Shown: positions 53,743 to 62,843, counted from the first letter of the stretch. The stretch is DNA of 64,000 nucleotides from Halomonas sp. CH40 (GCA_041875495.1 CP112982.1:992001-1056000); one strand, 5' to 3'. Translations and numbers: made by a program. Notes: a model not told the origin generated them from the sequence alone.

Positions 53743-53812
53743 ACCGTCATTCCCGAATTGCCCCCAAAACTGTCATTCCCGAGTGGGGTTATCGGGGATC
53801 CACCTTGACCTT
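53743..53812. repeat. CATTCCCG repeat, copy 3
   Basis: CGTCATTCCCGAATTGCCCCC and TGTCATTCCCGAGTGGGGTTATCGGGGATCCACCTTGACC closely match the unit at 42.93 kb. It sits between the divergent intact Rpn and DUF4351 genes. Confidence 0.85.
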
Positions 53813-53897
53813 TGCCTGATGTTGCCTAGCTGGTAATGAGCCACGTCAGTTAAGCACGTTGTGCTAAAGTAATGGCACTAAGCGACAAGGAGTCATT

Positions 53898-54890
53898 ATG
53901 AGCGATCAGGACGATGGCCGCCGTGCCGATCACGATAGCCCGTGGAAGATGGCGTTGGAGTCATATTTTCAAGAGTTTCTGGACCTGCTGTTCCCCGCTA
54001 TTAATGAACAGGTGGACTGGTCACAAGGTTACAGTTTCCTTGATAAGGAGCTTCAGCAGATTACGCCGGATGCAGACAGTGGAAGACGCCACGCGGATAA
54101 ACTGATCAAGGTGTACGCAAAAGATGGCAGTGAGACCTGGGTGTTAATTCATGTCGAGGTTCAAGGCGAACCTGAAGAAGCGTTTGCCGAGCGGATGTAT
54201 ACCTATCAATATCGGCTACGAGATCGCTACAACATGGACGTTGTCAGCTTGGCGGTATTGACGGATACCCGCCAGAACTTTCGTCCGACAACGTTCCACT
54301 TTGCACGCTGGGGATGCGAGCTGACGTTTACTTTCCCCACGGCTAAACTGATTGACTGGGAAACGCATTGGGCAGACCTGGAAACGAGCAATAACGTCTT
54401 CGCGTTGGTAGTGATGGCTCAGGTTCAAGCCAAACGGGTAAAGGACGGCGCCACGCGCAAAGATGTCAAGGTTGCCCTGATTCGGCTGCTGTATGAGCGG
54501 GGCTACAGCCGAGAACAGATAGTGCGGTTGTTCAATATCATCGACTGGATGCTGCAGCTACCCAGAGCACTGGAACCCGAATTTGTCCAGGCGGTCTACG
54601 CCATACAGGAGGAAAAGCAAATGCCTTATGTGAACACAATTGAGCGCCTGGGTATCGAGAAAGGCGAAAAGTTGGGTATCGAGAAAGGCGAAAAGTTGGG
54701 TATCGAGAAAGGCGAAAAGTTGGGTATCGAGAAAGGCCGACAAGAAGCCGAACAACGCGCTCTGGAAAGTAAGCGCAATGCTGCCCGTAAGTTAATTGCC
54801 TTGACTGAGATGAGCGACCAGCTTATTGCAGAGATTGAAGAGCTTCCGGTTGAGGAAGTCGAAAGGCTGCGCGCCGAAACGCGACATTGA
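53898..54890 (+). CDS. DUF4351/Rpn-like PD-(D/E)XK family protein
   Basis: The 330-residue protein is of a large group of transposase-associated hypothetical proteins with a PD-(D/E)XK nuclease core, here DKLIKVYAKD followed by WVLIHVEVQGE. After it come YTYQYRLRDRYNMDVVSLAVLTD, FARWGCELTFTFP and the helical YERGYSREQIVRLFNIIDWML. A 24-bp tandem repeat encodes three IEKGEKLG units before a Lys/Glu-rich coiled coil. ATG 53898 has AAGGAG 7 bases upstream. Function is not established. It is the parent of the broken copy at 49.65 kb. Confidence 0.85.
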   Translation: MSDQDDGRRADHDSPWKMALESYFQEFLDLLFPAINEQVDWSQGYSFLDKELQQITPDADSGRRHADKLIKVYAKDGSETWVLIHVEVQGEPEEAFAERMYTYQYRLRDRYNMDVVSLAVLTDTRQNFRPTTFHFARWGCELTFTFPTAKLIDWETHWADLETSNNVFALVVMAQVQAKRVKDGATRKDVKVALIRLLYERGYSREQIVRLFNIIDWMLQLPRALEPEFVQAVYAIQEEKQMPYVNTIERLGIEKGEKLGIEKGEKLGIEKGEKLGIEKGRQEAEQRALESKRNAARKLIALTEMSDQLIAEIEELPVEEVERLRAETRH

Positions 54891-54920
54891 AACTTTTTAC
54901 GTCGCTACGAAAGGTCATTA

Positions 54921-55016
54921 GCCACGGACCCTCACAGACGGCACGGACAAACCCCTTTCGTTTTTACTGGCAGTTTGGTTTTGACCTTGTCCGTGTTTTC
55001 CGTGAGGGTCCGTAGC
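54921..55016. repeat. Palindromic CACGGA element, copy R5
   Basis: Arms GCCACGGACCCTCACAGAC and GTCCGTG...GAGGGTCCGTAGC enclose the loop GGCAGTTTGGTTTTGACC. It starts 30 bp after the intact DUF4351 stop, with the same intervening sequence found between the broken copy and R3. Confidence 0.9.
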
Positions 55017-55105
55017 CATTTTCACTCACCCGTAGTACCCCATTAATACCCGTCGTGCTTTGGGAGTTGCTACGCTCATAGAACAATTCCAACAGGAGCA
55101 CGACA

Positions 55106-55675
55106 ATGAGCGCCAAACGCATTCTGATGATTACCGGTGACTTCACCGAAGACTACGAAACCATGGTGCCGTTCCAGGCGCTGATGGCGGTGGGGCATCA
55201 GGTCGATGCCGTCTGCCCGGACAAAAAAGCTGGCGACAGCGTGGCAACGGCGATCCACGATTTTGAAGGCGACCAGACCTACACCGAAAAAACCGGCCAC
55301 CGCTTTGCCCTGACTGCAACCTTTGCTGATATCGACCCGGCCAACTACGATGCCCTGGTCATCCCCGGTGGCCGAGCGCCAGAATACCTGCGCCTCAACG
55401 GTGCGGTGCTGGCCATGGTGAGGCACTTTTTCGAACACGATAAACCGGTTGCGGCGGTGTGCCACGGTGCCCAGCTGCTGGCGGCGGCAGGCGTGCTCAA
55501 GGGCAAACAATGCTCTGCCTACCCGGCCTGCCAGCCAGAAGTGGAACTGGCCGGTGGCCACTTTGCCGATATTGAGGTCACGGATGCGGTTACCGATGGC
55601 AATCTGGTAACCGCCCCCGCATGGCCCGCACACCCGGCTTGGCTGGCCCAGTTTATGGTGCTGTTGGATCGCTAA
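55106..55675 (+). CDS. DJ-1/PfpI family protein
   Basis: The 189-residue cytoplasmic protein has the class I amidotransferase-like fold of DJ-1/PfpI. Cys119 in AVCHGAQLL is the nucleophile-elbow Cys, and the acidic residue near the N-terminus lies in GDFTEDYET. Family roles include glyoxalase III/deglycase-like stress protection and peptidase activity, and no choice can be made here. It is slightly larger than the typical stress form and has a C-terminal extension with [13 protein letters not shown], like the group near PfpI-type lyases. AGGAG precedes ATG. It may be followed by the ribbon-helix-helix gene in one operon (58 bp gap). Confidence 0.9.
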   Translation: MSAKRILMITGDFTEDYETMVPFQALMAVGHQVDAVCPDKKAGDSVATAIHDFEGDQTYTEKTGHRFALTATFADIDPANYDALVIPGGRAPEYLRLNGAVLAMVRHFFEHDKPVAAVCHGAQLLAAAGVLKGKQCSAYPACQPEVELAGGHFADIEVTDAVTDGNLVTAPAWPAHPAWLAQFMVLLDR

Positions 55676-55733
55676 AGAGGTCTATACTTGGGCGGTAAAA
55701 ACGCAGATAAATCGCAGCTGACCAGGAGGCCCT

Positions 55734-56096
55734 ATGTGCAGGCTATTTATCAATGCCGACCCGACGCTATGGCAAAGCCAGACCCATTCGCTGCGCATCG
55801 ACGGCATGGTGACCAGCGTACGCATGGAAAACTACTTCTGGCAGCTGCTGGAAGAAATGGCCCGCCGCGACGCCATGAACACCGCCCAGCTGATCACCCG
55901 GCTCTATCATGAATCGATAGACGCCGGGCACGATCTGGGGAATTTCACCTCTTTCCTGCGGGTCTGTGTGTTGCGCTACCAGGCACTACTGGCCAGCGGC
56001 GAGATTCCCCCCAGCCCCGATGTGCCCATCAACTCGCTAGATGCCGACGCCATCCTCGAACGCGAACAGACCAAAGCCCACCGCTCACTGCATTAA
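55734..56096 (+). CDS. Ribbon-helix-helix domain protein
   Basis: The 120-residue protein has a predicted ribbon-helix-helix DNA-binding domain: the strand SLRIDGMVTSVRMENYFW followed by two helices (LLEEMARRDAMNTAQLITRLYHES, SFLRVCVLRYQALL). This is the RHH_4 family seen in many proteobacteria. AGGAGG stands 7 bases upstream of ATG. The N-terminal MCRLFINADPTLW is a common opening of this family. DNA target and partners are unknown. Confidence 0.8.
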   Translation: MCRLFINADPTLWQSQTHSLRIDGMVTSVRMENYFWQLLEEMARRDAMNTAQLITRLYHESIDAGHDLGNFTSFLRVCVLRYQALLASGEIPPSPDVPINSLDADAILEREQTKAHRSLH

Positions 56097-56109
56097 CCGG
56101 ATCTTGTTA

Positions 56110-56195
56110 GCCACGGATAACACGGATAAATGCGGATAAGTTCAAAACCAAAAACAAAAGGTTTTTATCCGTGAAAATCCGTGTGCATCCGTGGC
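56110..56195. repeat. Palindromic CACGGA element, copy R6
   Basis: GCCACGGATAACACGGATAA is mirrored by TTTTATCCGTG, AATCCGTG and ATCCGTGGC. It is the GGATA subtype, like R2, and is the last copy, 13 bp after the ribbon-helix-helix gene and before the lipoprotein. Confidence 0.85.
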
Positions 56196-56265
56196 GGTTT
56201 TAACTCATCTCTTAGCACTCACCTGTTATATTAGCATTGTGACCCTTCATAAAACGGAGCTTGTG

Positions 56266-57000
56266 ATGAGTAAACCTAACATCGAAAAATGCCTGTCCAC
56301 TGGCCTGGTGGCGGGGATTGCAGCCCTGGCACTCAGCGGTTGTGCGGCAACATCGGCACCTTCCGGCACAGGCAGCGTGGCTGAAAAAGCCCCCTTGCTG
56401 CCTTCCAGCCTGTTTGCTGGCCAGGCAGAGCGCTTTGATGGCTGGCGCTGTTCGCCTGCCAACCAGAACCTGGTGACCGCCGTGAATGATGAAAGCCTGC
56501 GTCTCTGGTCAATGCACGGTGCCTGGCAATTACCCCAGGCCATTGTGGCCAGCGGTGCGCGCTACCAGCAAGGCGATATCAGCTTATGGAACCGCGGCGA
56601 TAAGGCGCAGGTAGAAACCCCCCGTGGGCAACTGCAATGCCAGCTGGCCCAACAGCGCCAAGCCTTCACTCGGGAAGATTACCCGGATGTCATGTTTCTT
56701 GGCCGAGGCAATGAACCCGGCTGGATAGTCAAGCTCTCCAGCCAGACCCCCGAAATGACCCTGATCTCTAACTACGGCCGTGAAACCCGCACCATGCCCT
56801 ATATGGTCAGCGTGATGGATAATGACGCAGGGCGGGTGGTGATCGAAAACGCCAAGGCCGATGACTTCTTTCGCGTACGCATCGAATCCAGCGCCTGCTT
56901 TGATGATATGAGCGGCGAACCCTTCCCTGCACGCGTCACTCTCTCCATTGATGGCGAGCAATATAAAGGCTGTGGCCAAGGTATTGCTTCAACAAATTAA
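56266..57000 (+). CDS. Outer-membrane or periplasmic lipoprotein with COG3650-like and MliC-like parts
   Basis: The 244-residue product begins with a lipoprotein signal (lipobox LSGC at about residue 25). The mature part has a region RFDGWRCSPANQNLVTAV to LQCQLAQQRQAF, like the C-type lysozyme inhibitor MliC fold with paired Cys, then DVMFLGRGNEPGWIVKLSSQ to RVRIESSACFDDMSGEPFPARVTL, the COG3650-like domain. It may bind a ligand or inhibit host lysozyme, which is inference. GGAG lies 8 bases before ATG. Confidence 0.75.
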   Translation: MSKPNIEKCLSTGLVAGIAALALSGCAATSAPSGTGSVAEKAPLLPSSLFAGQAERFDGWRCSPANQNLVTAVNDESLRLWSMHGAWQLPQAIVASGARYQQGDISLWNRGDKAQVETPRGQLQCQLAQQRQAFTREDYPDVMFLGRGNEPGWIVKLSSQTPEMTLISNYGRETRTMPYMVSVMDNDAGRVVIENAKADDFFRVRIESSACFDDMSGEPFPARVTLSIDGEQYKGCGQGIASTN

Positions 57001-57274
57001 CAATAAAATGCCGATGGTCATCCAATTGCGGTCAAAAATATGTTAAAAACTCTCAAATCTTTTCAGGGTTACGCAAATTTCACAGCAAATTTTACAAATA
57101 CCCCTGTATAAATAGACAGCTTGAGTAAGCAGTCTGACAAACAGTGCTGTAGTATGCAGGCGCATCTTTTGGTGCAGCATAAATGCAACACACGGGCAGT
57201 ATATAAGTGAATTTTTGGCTGACAGCTCTATTCGCCAGGGCAACCCCTGGCGAATCCATCTATCTGGGTAAGGT
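57001..57274 (+). promoter_or_regulatory. AT-rich control region of the polysaccharide locus
   Basis: This 274-bp stretch has no gene and precedes the tyrosine phosphatase. It is AT-rich and holds a TATAAAT-like -10 near 57113 and other promoter-like words. No wza or other export gene lies upstream, so the locus seems to begin here. Confidence 0.5.
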
Positions 57275-57718
57275 ATGTTTCAACATATTCTGGTGGTCTG
57301 TATCGGTAATATCTGCCGCAGCCCGGTGGCGGAGGCAATGCTGCGTAAGCGGCTGCCCGGCAAGCAGCTATCCTCAGCCGGGCTGAGTGCCGTGGTGGAT
57401 GAAGGGGTAGACCCCAAAGCCCGCCAGCTGGCCGAACAGGCCGGGCTGGAAGTGGCCAGCCACAAAGCCCGCCAGCTGACCCCGGCCATGCTGCAAGCCG
57501 CTGACCTGGTGCTGGTAATGAGCGATGGCCAACGCCGCGCGATAGCCGATATGTCGCCGGCGATGCTGGGCAAGACCATGCGCCTCGGCCAATGGCTGGA
57601 AAACGGCCAGGGCAAGGACATCCCCGACCCCTACCAGAAAAGCCAGGAAGTCTTCGATTATGTACACCGGTTAATGGATGACGCCACACGCGCCTGGGCC
57701 AGCAAGCTTGGCCGATAG
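57275..57718 (+). CDS. wzb: Low-molecular-weight protein-tyrosine phosphatase
   Basis: The 147-residue cytoplasmic enzyme removes phosphate from the tyrosine autokinase encoded next and so controls polysaccharide assembly. The active-site loop is CIGNICRS (Cys9, Arg15, Ser16), and the general acid lies in DIPDPYQ. Its stop (TAG) overlaps the extended frame of the kinase gene. Wzb/Etk-type partners are usually next to a Wza outer-membrane protein; none is seen. Confidence 0.9.
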   Translation: MFQHILVVCIGNICRSPVAEAMLRKRLPGKQLSSAGLSAVVDEGVDPKARQLAEQAGLEVASHKARQLTPAMLQAADLVLVMSDGQRRAIADMSPAMLGKTMRLGQWLENGQGKDIPDPYQKSQEVFDYVHRLMDDATRAWASKLGR

Positions 57719-57768
57719 TGCCGCCGCCACCTAATGTCGAGATTCAAAAACGTGGATACCAAGAAAGC

Positions 57769-60024
57769 ATGAGTGACGTCATTTCCCAGCAAAACACCGC
57801 CCAGCAAAGCACCGCCCCACAGGATGATGAAATTGACCTGGGCCGGCTGTTTGGCCTGCTGATAGACCATAAATACCTGATTGTCGGCATTACCGTGCTA
57901 TTTGCCGCTATCGGCGTGGTCTACGCCATGCTGGCCACCCCGGTTTACCAAGGCGATGCGCTGGTACAGGTTGAGCAGCGTTCCTCAATCAACCCAATGG
58001 GTGAGCTAAGCGAAGTGCTTGGCCAGGAGAGTGAATCTTCTACCTCAGCTGAAATACAGATCCTGCAATCCCGCATGGTGCTGGGGCAGGTGGTAGACAG
58101 AATTTCCCTGGATACCTCAGTCACCCCACGCACCTTGCCGCTAGTGGGTGATTTCATCCAACGGCGCGGCATTCAGCGCCCCGGCTTTATGCAGGAAAGC
58201 CCCTATGTATGGGGCGGAGAATATATCAATGTCTCCCGGCTGGAAGTTCACGATAGCTACCGGGGCCAGCCATTCACGCTGCAAACAGAACCCAGCTCAC
58301 CCGGCCAGCCAGCTCAATATTCCCTCTGGCTGGAGGGCGAACGTCTGGGCACCGGCCAGGTCAGCCAGCAAAGCCAGTTTCTGCAGGGTGAAGTGATCGT
58401 TAATGTATCTGAGCTACAGGCAGCCCCCGGGGCAGAATTCACGCTTACCAAGCTTGTGCGTTCTAACGCCGTCAACAATTTGAAAAGCCGTTTAAGCATT
58501 GCCGAAGTAGGTGGAGGGCGTGGTGGTAGTTCCGGTATGCTGCGCCTGACGTTAAGCGGTGAAAACCGCGAAGAAATTCGCCGCTCACTGGATGCCGTCA
58601 CCCAAACCTTCCTGACCCAGAACGTTGAACGCCAATCTGCCCAGGCGGAGCAAAGCCTGGCGTTTCTGGAAGAGCAGGCGCCGGAAATTCGCAGCGAGCT
58701 GGACCAAGCCGAAAACCGCCTGAATGAATTCCGGGTGGAATCCCAGAACGTCGGTTTGGACTCTGAAGCCCAGTCCGCGATCAACCGCTACATTGAGCTG
58801 GAAGAGCGCCTTAACGAATTGCAATTCCAGGAAGCCGAGCTGGCCCAGCGCTATACTCCGAGTCATCCCGCTTATCAGGCACTGCTGCGCCAGAAGCGCT
58901 TTGTGGAAAGTGACCTTGACGAGCTGGATGCACGAGTAAGCGAGCTACCCGCTGCCCAGCAGGAAATTATCCGCCGCACCCGTGATGTCGAAGTCACTCA
59001 GGCCATTTACGTGAATGTGCTGAACAAGATGCAGGAACTACAGATGGCCAAGGCGGGTACCGTGGGCAACGTGCGAATTATTGACGATGCCCTGGTAGGC
59101 GGCGCCATTGCCCCCAAAAAGCCTCTGATTGTGGTGCTGGCTACACTTATGGGTGGCATGCTGGCCGTGGGCGGCGTATTGCTGGTAGGCCTGCTGCGCC
59201 GTGGGGTAGAAGGCCCGGAGCAGCTGGAACAGGCAGGTTTGCCGGTGTATGCCAGTGTGCCGCTTTCTGCTACCCAGCAACAGCTGGTGCGCAAGATAAA
59301 AGTAAAAGGCAGCAAAAAAGCCCATGAAGTGAATACCGGCGTGTTGGCCCACTATGAACCGGCAGACCTTGCCGTAGAGGCCCTGCGCGGGCTGCGCACT
59401 AGCCTGCACTTTGCCATGATGGAAGCCAAGAACCGCAGCATCATGATTACCGGTTCCAGCCCGGATATCGGCAAAAGCTTTATTACCATCAACCTGGGCG
59501 CCGTGTGTGCCAACGCAGGCCAGAAGGTGCTGGTAATAGATGCGGATATGCGCAAGGGCCATGTTCACACCGCCTTTAACGGCAAAAGCGAGGGTGGCCT
59601 TTCAGATGTGCTCTCTGGGCGCAGCACCTGGCAAACTCAGCTGCGTACCACCCCGATAGAGAACCTTAGCTATATGGCCCGCGGTTTGGCGCCCCCCAAC
59701 CCCTCAGAGCTACTGATGAACGAGCGCTTTGCGCAAATGCTGGAAGAAGCCGAGCAAGAATACGACCTGGTGATTGTGGATACCCCACCGGTGCTGGCCG
59801 TAACCGACCCGGCCGTAGTGGGCAGCCTGTGCGGCACCACTCTGCTGATTGCGCGCTTTGAGCGCAACACGGTAAAAGAGGTGCAGCAAGCCGCCAACCG
59901 CCTGACCAGCGCCGGTGTAGTGGTAAAAGGCACCATTCTAAACGCCATGGAAAAGAAAGCCGCCAGCAGCTACGGCTATGGTTACGGCTACTACCACTAC
60001 AGCTACAAGCCCACGATTGATTAA
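57769..60024 (+). CDS. wzc: Polysaccharide co-polymerase and tyrosine autokinase (Wzc/BY-kinase)
   Basis: The roughly 751-residue inner-membrane protein has an N-terminal Wzz chain-length domain with membrane helices near residues 40 and 460, a long coiled-coil periplasmic region, and a cytoplasmic BY-kinase. Kinase motifs are Walker A GSSPDIGKSF, A' VLVIDADMRKG and B YDLVIVDTPPV. The C-terminus is a Tyr cluster (SSYGYGYGYYHYSY), the autophosphorylation site. The frame reaches back to a GTG at 57718; ATG 57769 (MSDVISQQ) is more likely. It should control capsule or exopolysaccharide length with the phosphatase. Confidence 0.92.
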   Translation: MSDVISQQNTAQQSTAPQDDEIDLGRLFGLLIDHKYLIVGITVLFAAIGVVYAMLATPVYQGDALVQVEQRSSINPMGELSEVLGQESESSTSAEIQILQSRMVLGQVVDRISLDTSVTPRTLPLVGDFIQRRGIQRPGFMQESPYVWGGEYINVSRLEVHDSYRGQPFTLQTEPSSPGQPAQYSLWLEGERLGTGQVSQQSQFLQGEVIVNVSELQAAPGAEFTLTKLVRSNAVNNLKSRLSIAEVGGGRGGSSGMLRLTLSGENREEIRRSLDAVTQTFLTQNVERQSAQAEQSLAFLEEQAPEIRSELDQAENRLNEFRVESQNVGLDSEAQSAINRYIELEERLNELQFQEAELAQRYTPSHPAYQALLRQKRFVESDLDELDARVSELPAAQQEIIRRTRDVEVTQAIYVNVLNKMQELQMAKAGTVGNVRIIDDALVGGAIAPKKPLIVVLATLMGGMLAVGGVLLVGLLRRGVEGPEQLEQAGLPVYASVPLSATQQQLVRKIKVKGSKKAHEVNTGVLAHYEPADLAVEALRGLRTSLHFAMMEAKNRSIMITGSSPDIGKSFITINLGAVCANAGQKVLVIDADMRKGHVHTAFNGKSEGGLSDVLSGRSTWQTQLRTTPIENLSYMARGLAPPNPSELLMNERFAQMLEEAEQEYDLVIVDTPPVLAVTDPAVVGSLCGTTLLIARFERNTVKEVQQAANRLTSAGVVVKGTILNAMEKKAASSYGYGYGYYHYSYKPTID

Positions 60025-60031
60025 GGTAGCT

Positions 60032-60055
60032 GGGCCTGTTGATGCCAACAGGCCC
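60032..60055 (+). terminator. GC-rich hairpin after wzc
   Basis: GGGCCTGTTG pairs perfectly with CAACAGGCCC across a 4-base loop. A T-run follows 17 bases on (60073-60079). It probably ends the wzb-wzc transcript. Confidence 0.7.
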
Positions 60056-60214
60056 GGTACCCCAACCCGAAATTTTTTTGCCCTAAAGTGGATGTTAAAA
60101 AAAGTTAGGTCATGTAGTATTATGTTCAATTGTAAGTAAGCGATAAATGTGGCTTAGAAAGAAACAAAAAGACAGGGCAAGCAGGGCACGAGGAAAGCCC
60201 GGACACAACCTCCG

Positions 60215-60226
60215 GGCGGTAGCGTG
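60215..60226 (+). promoter_or_regulatory. ops element (JUMPStart) before the rfb genes
   Basis: GGCGGTAGCGTG is the exact ops sequence. In enterobacteria RNA polymerase pauses here and recruits the antiterminator RfaH, which lets long polysaccharide operons be read through. The match lies in the 5' leader, 43 bp before rfbB, and follows the terminator, as it should. Confidence 0.8.
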
Positions 60227-60268
60227 CCTGAACGCTTTTCGAACATGGTTAAGGTCTAGGGAAGATCA

Positions 60269-61339
60269 ATGAAATTACTGATCACCGGCGGTGCGGGTTT
60301 TATCGGCTCAGCCGTTATTCGTCACATCATCCGCAACACTACAGATAGCGTGGTGAACGTTGATAAGCTCACCTACGCCGGTAACCTGGATTCACTTGTA
60401 GAAATCAGCACGAGCGAACGTTATACCTTCGAGCAGGTTGATATCTGCGACCGTGCAGCACTTGATCGGGTGTTTCGTGAGCATCAGCCGGATGCAGTGA
60501 TGCACCTAGCGGCTGAAAGCCATGTAGATCGTTCCATTGATGGCCCGGCAGACTTTATCGAAACCAATATTGTGGGCACTTACACCTTGCTGGAAGCCGC
60601 CCGCCACTATTGGCAGGCGTTGGAACAAGGCCGCAAAAACGCCTTTCGCTTCCATCATATCAGCACGGATGAAGTCTACGGTGACTTACCTCACCCCGAC
60701 GAGATCGACAACGCCAGTCAACACCTCTTTACTGAATCAACGGCCTACGCACCCAGCAGCCCTTATTCCGCCAGCAAAGCCAGCTCAGATCATCTGGTGC
60801 GTGCCTGGCGGCGCACCTACGGCCTGCCAACGCTTATCACCAATTGCTCAAATAATTACGGCCCTTACCACTTTCCTGAGAAGCTGATCCCACTGGTCAT
60901 TCTCAATGCGCTGCAAGAAAAGCCACTGCCGGTGTACGGCAAGGGTGATCAGATCCGCGACTGGCTGTATGTCGAAGATCATGCCAGAGCGCTTTATCAG
61001 GTTGCTACCCAAGGGAAAGCAGGGGAGACCTACAACATCGGCGGGCATAACGAGAAGCAGAACCTGGAGGTTGTGCAAACGATTTGCGACATCCTTCAGG
61101 AGCTTCGCCCTCAAACAAGCCATTACCGCGACCTGATTACCTACGTAACGGATCGCCCCGGCCACGACAGGCGCTACGCCATAGATGCCAGCAAGATTGA
61201 ACGTGAACTGGGCTGGCAGCCTAAAGAAACCTTTGAAAGCGGTATCCGTAAAACCGTGCAGTGGTATCTGGATAACCTTGAATGGTGCCAGCGGGTACAG
61301 GATGGCAGCTACCAAGGCGAACGCCTCGGGCAAATTTAA
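60269..61339 (+). CDS. rfbB: dTDP-glucose 4,6-dehydratase
   Basis: This is the second step of dTDP-L-rhamnose synthesis. It converts dTDP-glucose to dTDP-4-keto-6-deoxyglucose with NAD+. The 356-residue protein has the SDR nucleotide motif GGAGFIGS, the catalytic STDEVYGDL (Thr-Asp-Glu) and the YSASKAS Tyr-Lys pair, all intact. It opens the operon just after the JUMPStart leader, with rfbA 18 bp on. Confidence 0.97.
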   Translation: MKLLITGGAGFIGSAVIRHIIRNTTDSVVNVDKLTYAGNLDSLVEISTSERYTFEQVDICDRAALDRVFREHQPDAVMHLAAESHVDRSIDGPADFIETNIVGTYTLLEAARHYWQALEQGRKNAFRFHHISTDEVYGDLPHPDEIDNASQHLFTESTAYAPSSPYSASKASSDHLVRAWRRTYGLPTLITNCSNNYGPYHFPEKLIPLVILNALQEKPLPVYGKGDQIRDWLYVEDHARALYQVATQGKAGETYNIGGHNEKQNLEVVQTICDILQELRPQTSHYRDLITYVTDRPGHDRRYAIDASKIERELGWQPKETFESGIRKTVQWYLDNLEWCQRVQDGSYQGERLGQI

Positions 61340-61357
61340 GGTTCAAAAGGAGCGTTT

Positions 61358-62230
61358 ATGAAAGGCATCGTTCTGGCAGGTGGCTCCGGCACCCGCTTGT
61401 ACCCCATCACCCGTGGCATCTCCAAGCAGCTGCTGCCGGTGTATGACAAGCCGATGATCTATTACCCGCTTTCGGTGCTAATGCTGGCAGGTATTCGCGA
61501 TATCCTGGTGATTACTACCCCGGAAGACCAAGACGGCTTCAAGCGCCTGCTTAATGATGGCAGCCAGTGGGGCGTTAACCTTAGTTATGCCGCCCAGCCC
61601 AGCCCGGATGGCCTGGCGCAGGCGTTTATCATCGGTGAAGAATTTATTGGCGACGATAATGTGTGCCTGGTGCTGGGCGACAATATCTACTACGGCCAAA
61701 GCTTTTCCAGAATGCTGCAATCCGCCGCAGCACGCATCAGCGGTGCTACCGTATTTGGTTACCAGGTAACAGACCCAGAACGCTTTGGAGTAGTGGAGTT
61801 TGACGACCAAAAGCGCGCCATCTCCATCGAAGAAAAGCCGACCCATCCAAAATCCGACTACGCGGTCACTGGCCTTTACTTCTACGACAACGATGTAGTG
61901 GACATTGCCAAGAAGGTACAGCCTTCACACCGTGGCGAACTGGAAATCACCAGTGTCAACCAGGCCTATCTTGAGCGCGGCGACCTTAACGTTGAACTGC
62001 TTGGCCGTGGCTTTGCCTGGCTGGATACCGGCACCTTTGACTCCCTGCACGAAGCCTCAGGGTTTATCGAAACCCTGGAAAAACGCCAAGGCTTGAAAAT
62101 TGCCTGCCTGGAAGAGATCGCCTACCGCATGGGCTTTATCCAGGCCGAACAACTGGCAGCAGAAGCCGAGCTGTTGAAGAAGAATAGCTACGGCGCCTAC
62201 CTGAAAAAACTGCTTAACGCCACGACCTAA
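61358..62230 (+). CDS. rfbA: Glucose-1-phosphate thymidylyltransferase
   Basis: This enzyme makes dTDP-glucose from dTTP and glucose-1-phosphate. The 290-residue protein starts with the pyrophosphorylase signature [14 protein letters not shown], followed by [14 protein letters not shown] and the Mg-binding [15 protein letters not shown] lies 6 bases before ATG. It is followed by rfbC after 10 bp. Confidence 0.97.
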   Translation: MKGIVLAGGSGTRLYPITRGISKQLLPVYDKPMIYYPLSVLMLAGIRDILVITTPEDQDGFKRLLNDGSQWGVNLSYAAQPSPDGLAQAFIIGEEFIGDDNVCLVLGDNIYYGQSFSRMLQSAAARISGATVFGYQVTDPERFGVVEFDDQKRAISIEEKPTHPKSDYAVTGLYFYDNDVVDIAKKVQPSHRGELEITSVNQAYLERGDLNVELLGRGFAWLDTGTFDSLHEASGFIETLEKRQGLKIACLEEIAYRMGFIQAEQLAAEAELLKKNSYGAYLKKLLNATT

Positions 62231-62240
62231 GCGAGCCAGC

Positions 62241-62795
62241 ATGCTGATCACGCCCACCCGTATTCCTGATGTCAAACTGATTGAACCCAAAGTCTTTGGT
62301 GATGAACGCGGTTTCTTTATGGAAACCTGGAACGCTAAAGCCTTTGCCGAGGCAGGCATTCACCACACCTTTGTACAGGACAACCACAGCCGCTCAGTCA
62401 AAAATACCCTGCGCGGCCTGCATTACCAGATCAAACAGCCCCAGGGAAAGCTGGTGCGGGTAACCCGAGGAGAAGTGTTTGATGTGGCCGTAGACCTACG
62501 CCAGGGGTCATCTACCTTTGGCGAGTGGGTAGGCGAAACACTTTCTGAAGATAACCAGCGCATGCTATGGGTGCCGCCGGGCTTTGCCCACGGCTTTCTG
62601 GTGACCAGTGACACCGCGGATTTTCAGTACAAATGCACGGACTTCTACGCGCCGGAGTATGAGCGCTGTATTCGCTGGGATGACAATGCCCTGGCAATTG
62701 ATTGGCCGCTACCTGAAGGCGAACTACCCACCGTCTCAGCCAAGGATGCTGTGGGCATGGGTTACGCTCAAGCGCCCACCTATCCAGACCTATAA
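62241..62795 (+). CDS. rfbC: dTDP-4-dehydrorhamnose 3,5-epimerase
   Basis: This enzyme epimerises C3 and C5 of dTDP-4-keto-6-deoxyglucose. The 184-residue cupin protein has the base His in LRGLHYQIKQPQGK and the conserved VPPGFAHGFLV and Tyr in QYKCTDFYAPEYE. GCGAGCC is the only weak ribosome-binding site. Only rfbD, the reductase, is missing to complete dTDP-rhamnose synthesis; it is neither here nor before the window end. Confidence 0.96.
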   Translation: MLITPTRIPDVKLIEPKVFGDERGFFMETWNAKAFAEAGIHHTFVQDNHSRSVKNTLRGLHYQIKQPQGKLVRVTRGEVFDVAVDLRQGSSTFGEWVGETLSEDNQRMLWVPPGFAHGFLVTSDTADFQYKCTDFYAPEYERCIRWDDNALAIDWPLPEGELPTVSAKDAVGMGYAQAPTYPDL

Positions 62796-62843
62796 TGGCC
62801 CCTTTTTCCTTTCATGCATCGCAACGTTGATGTTTGAGGTTTC

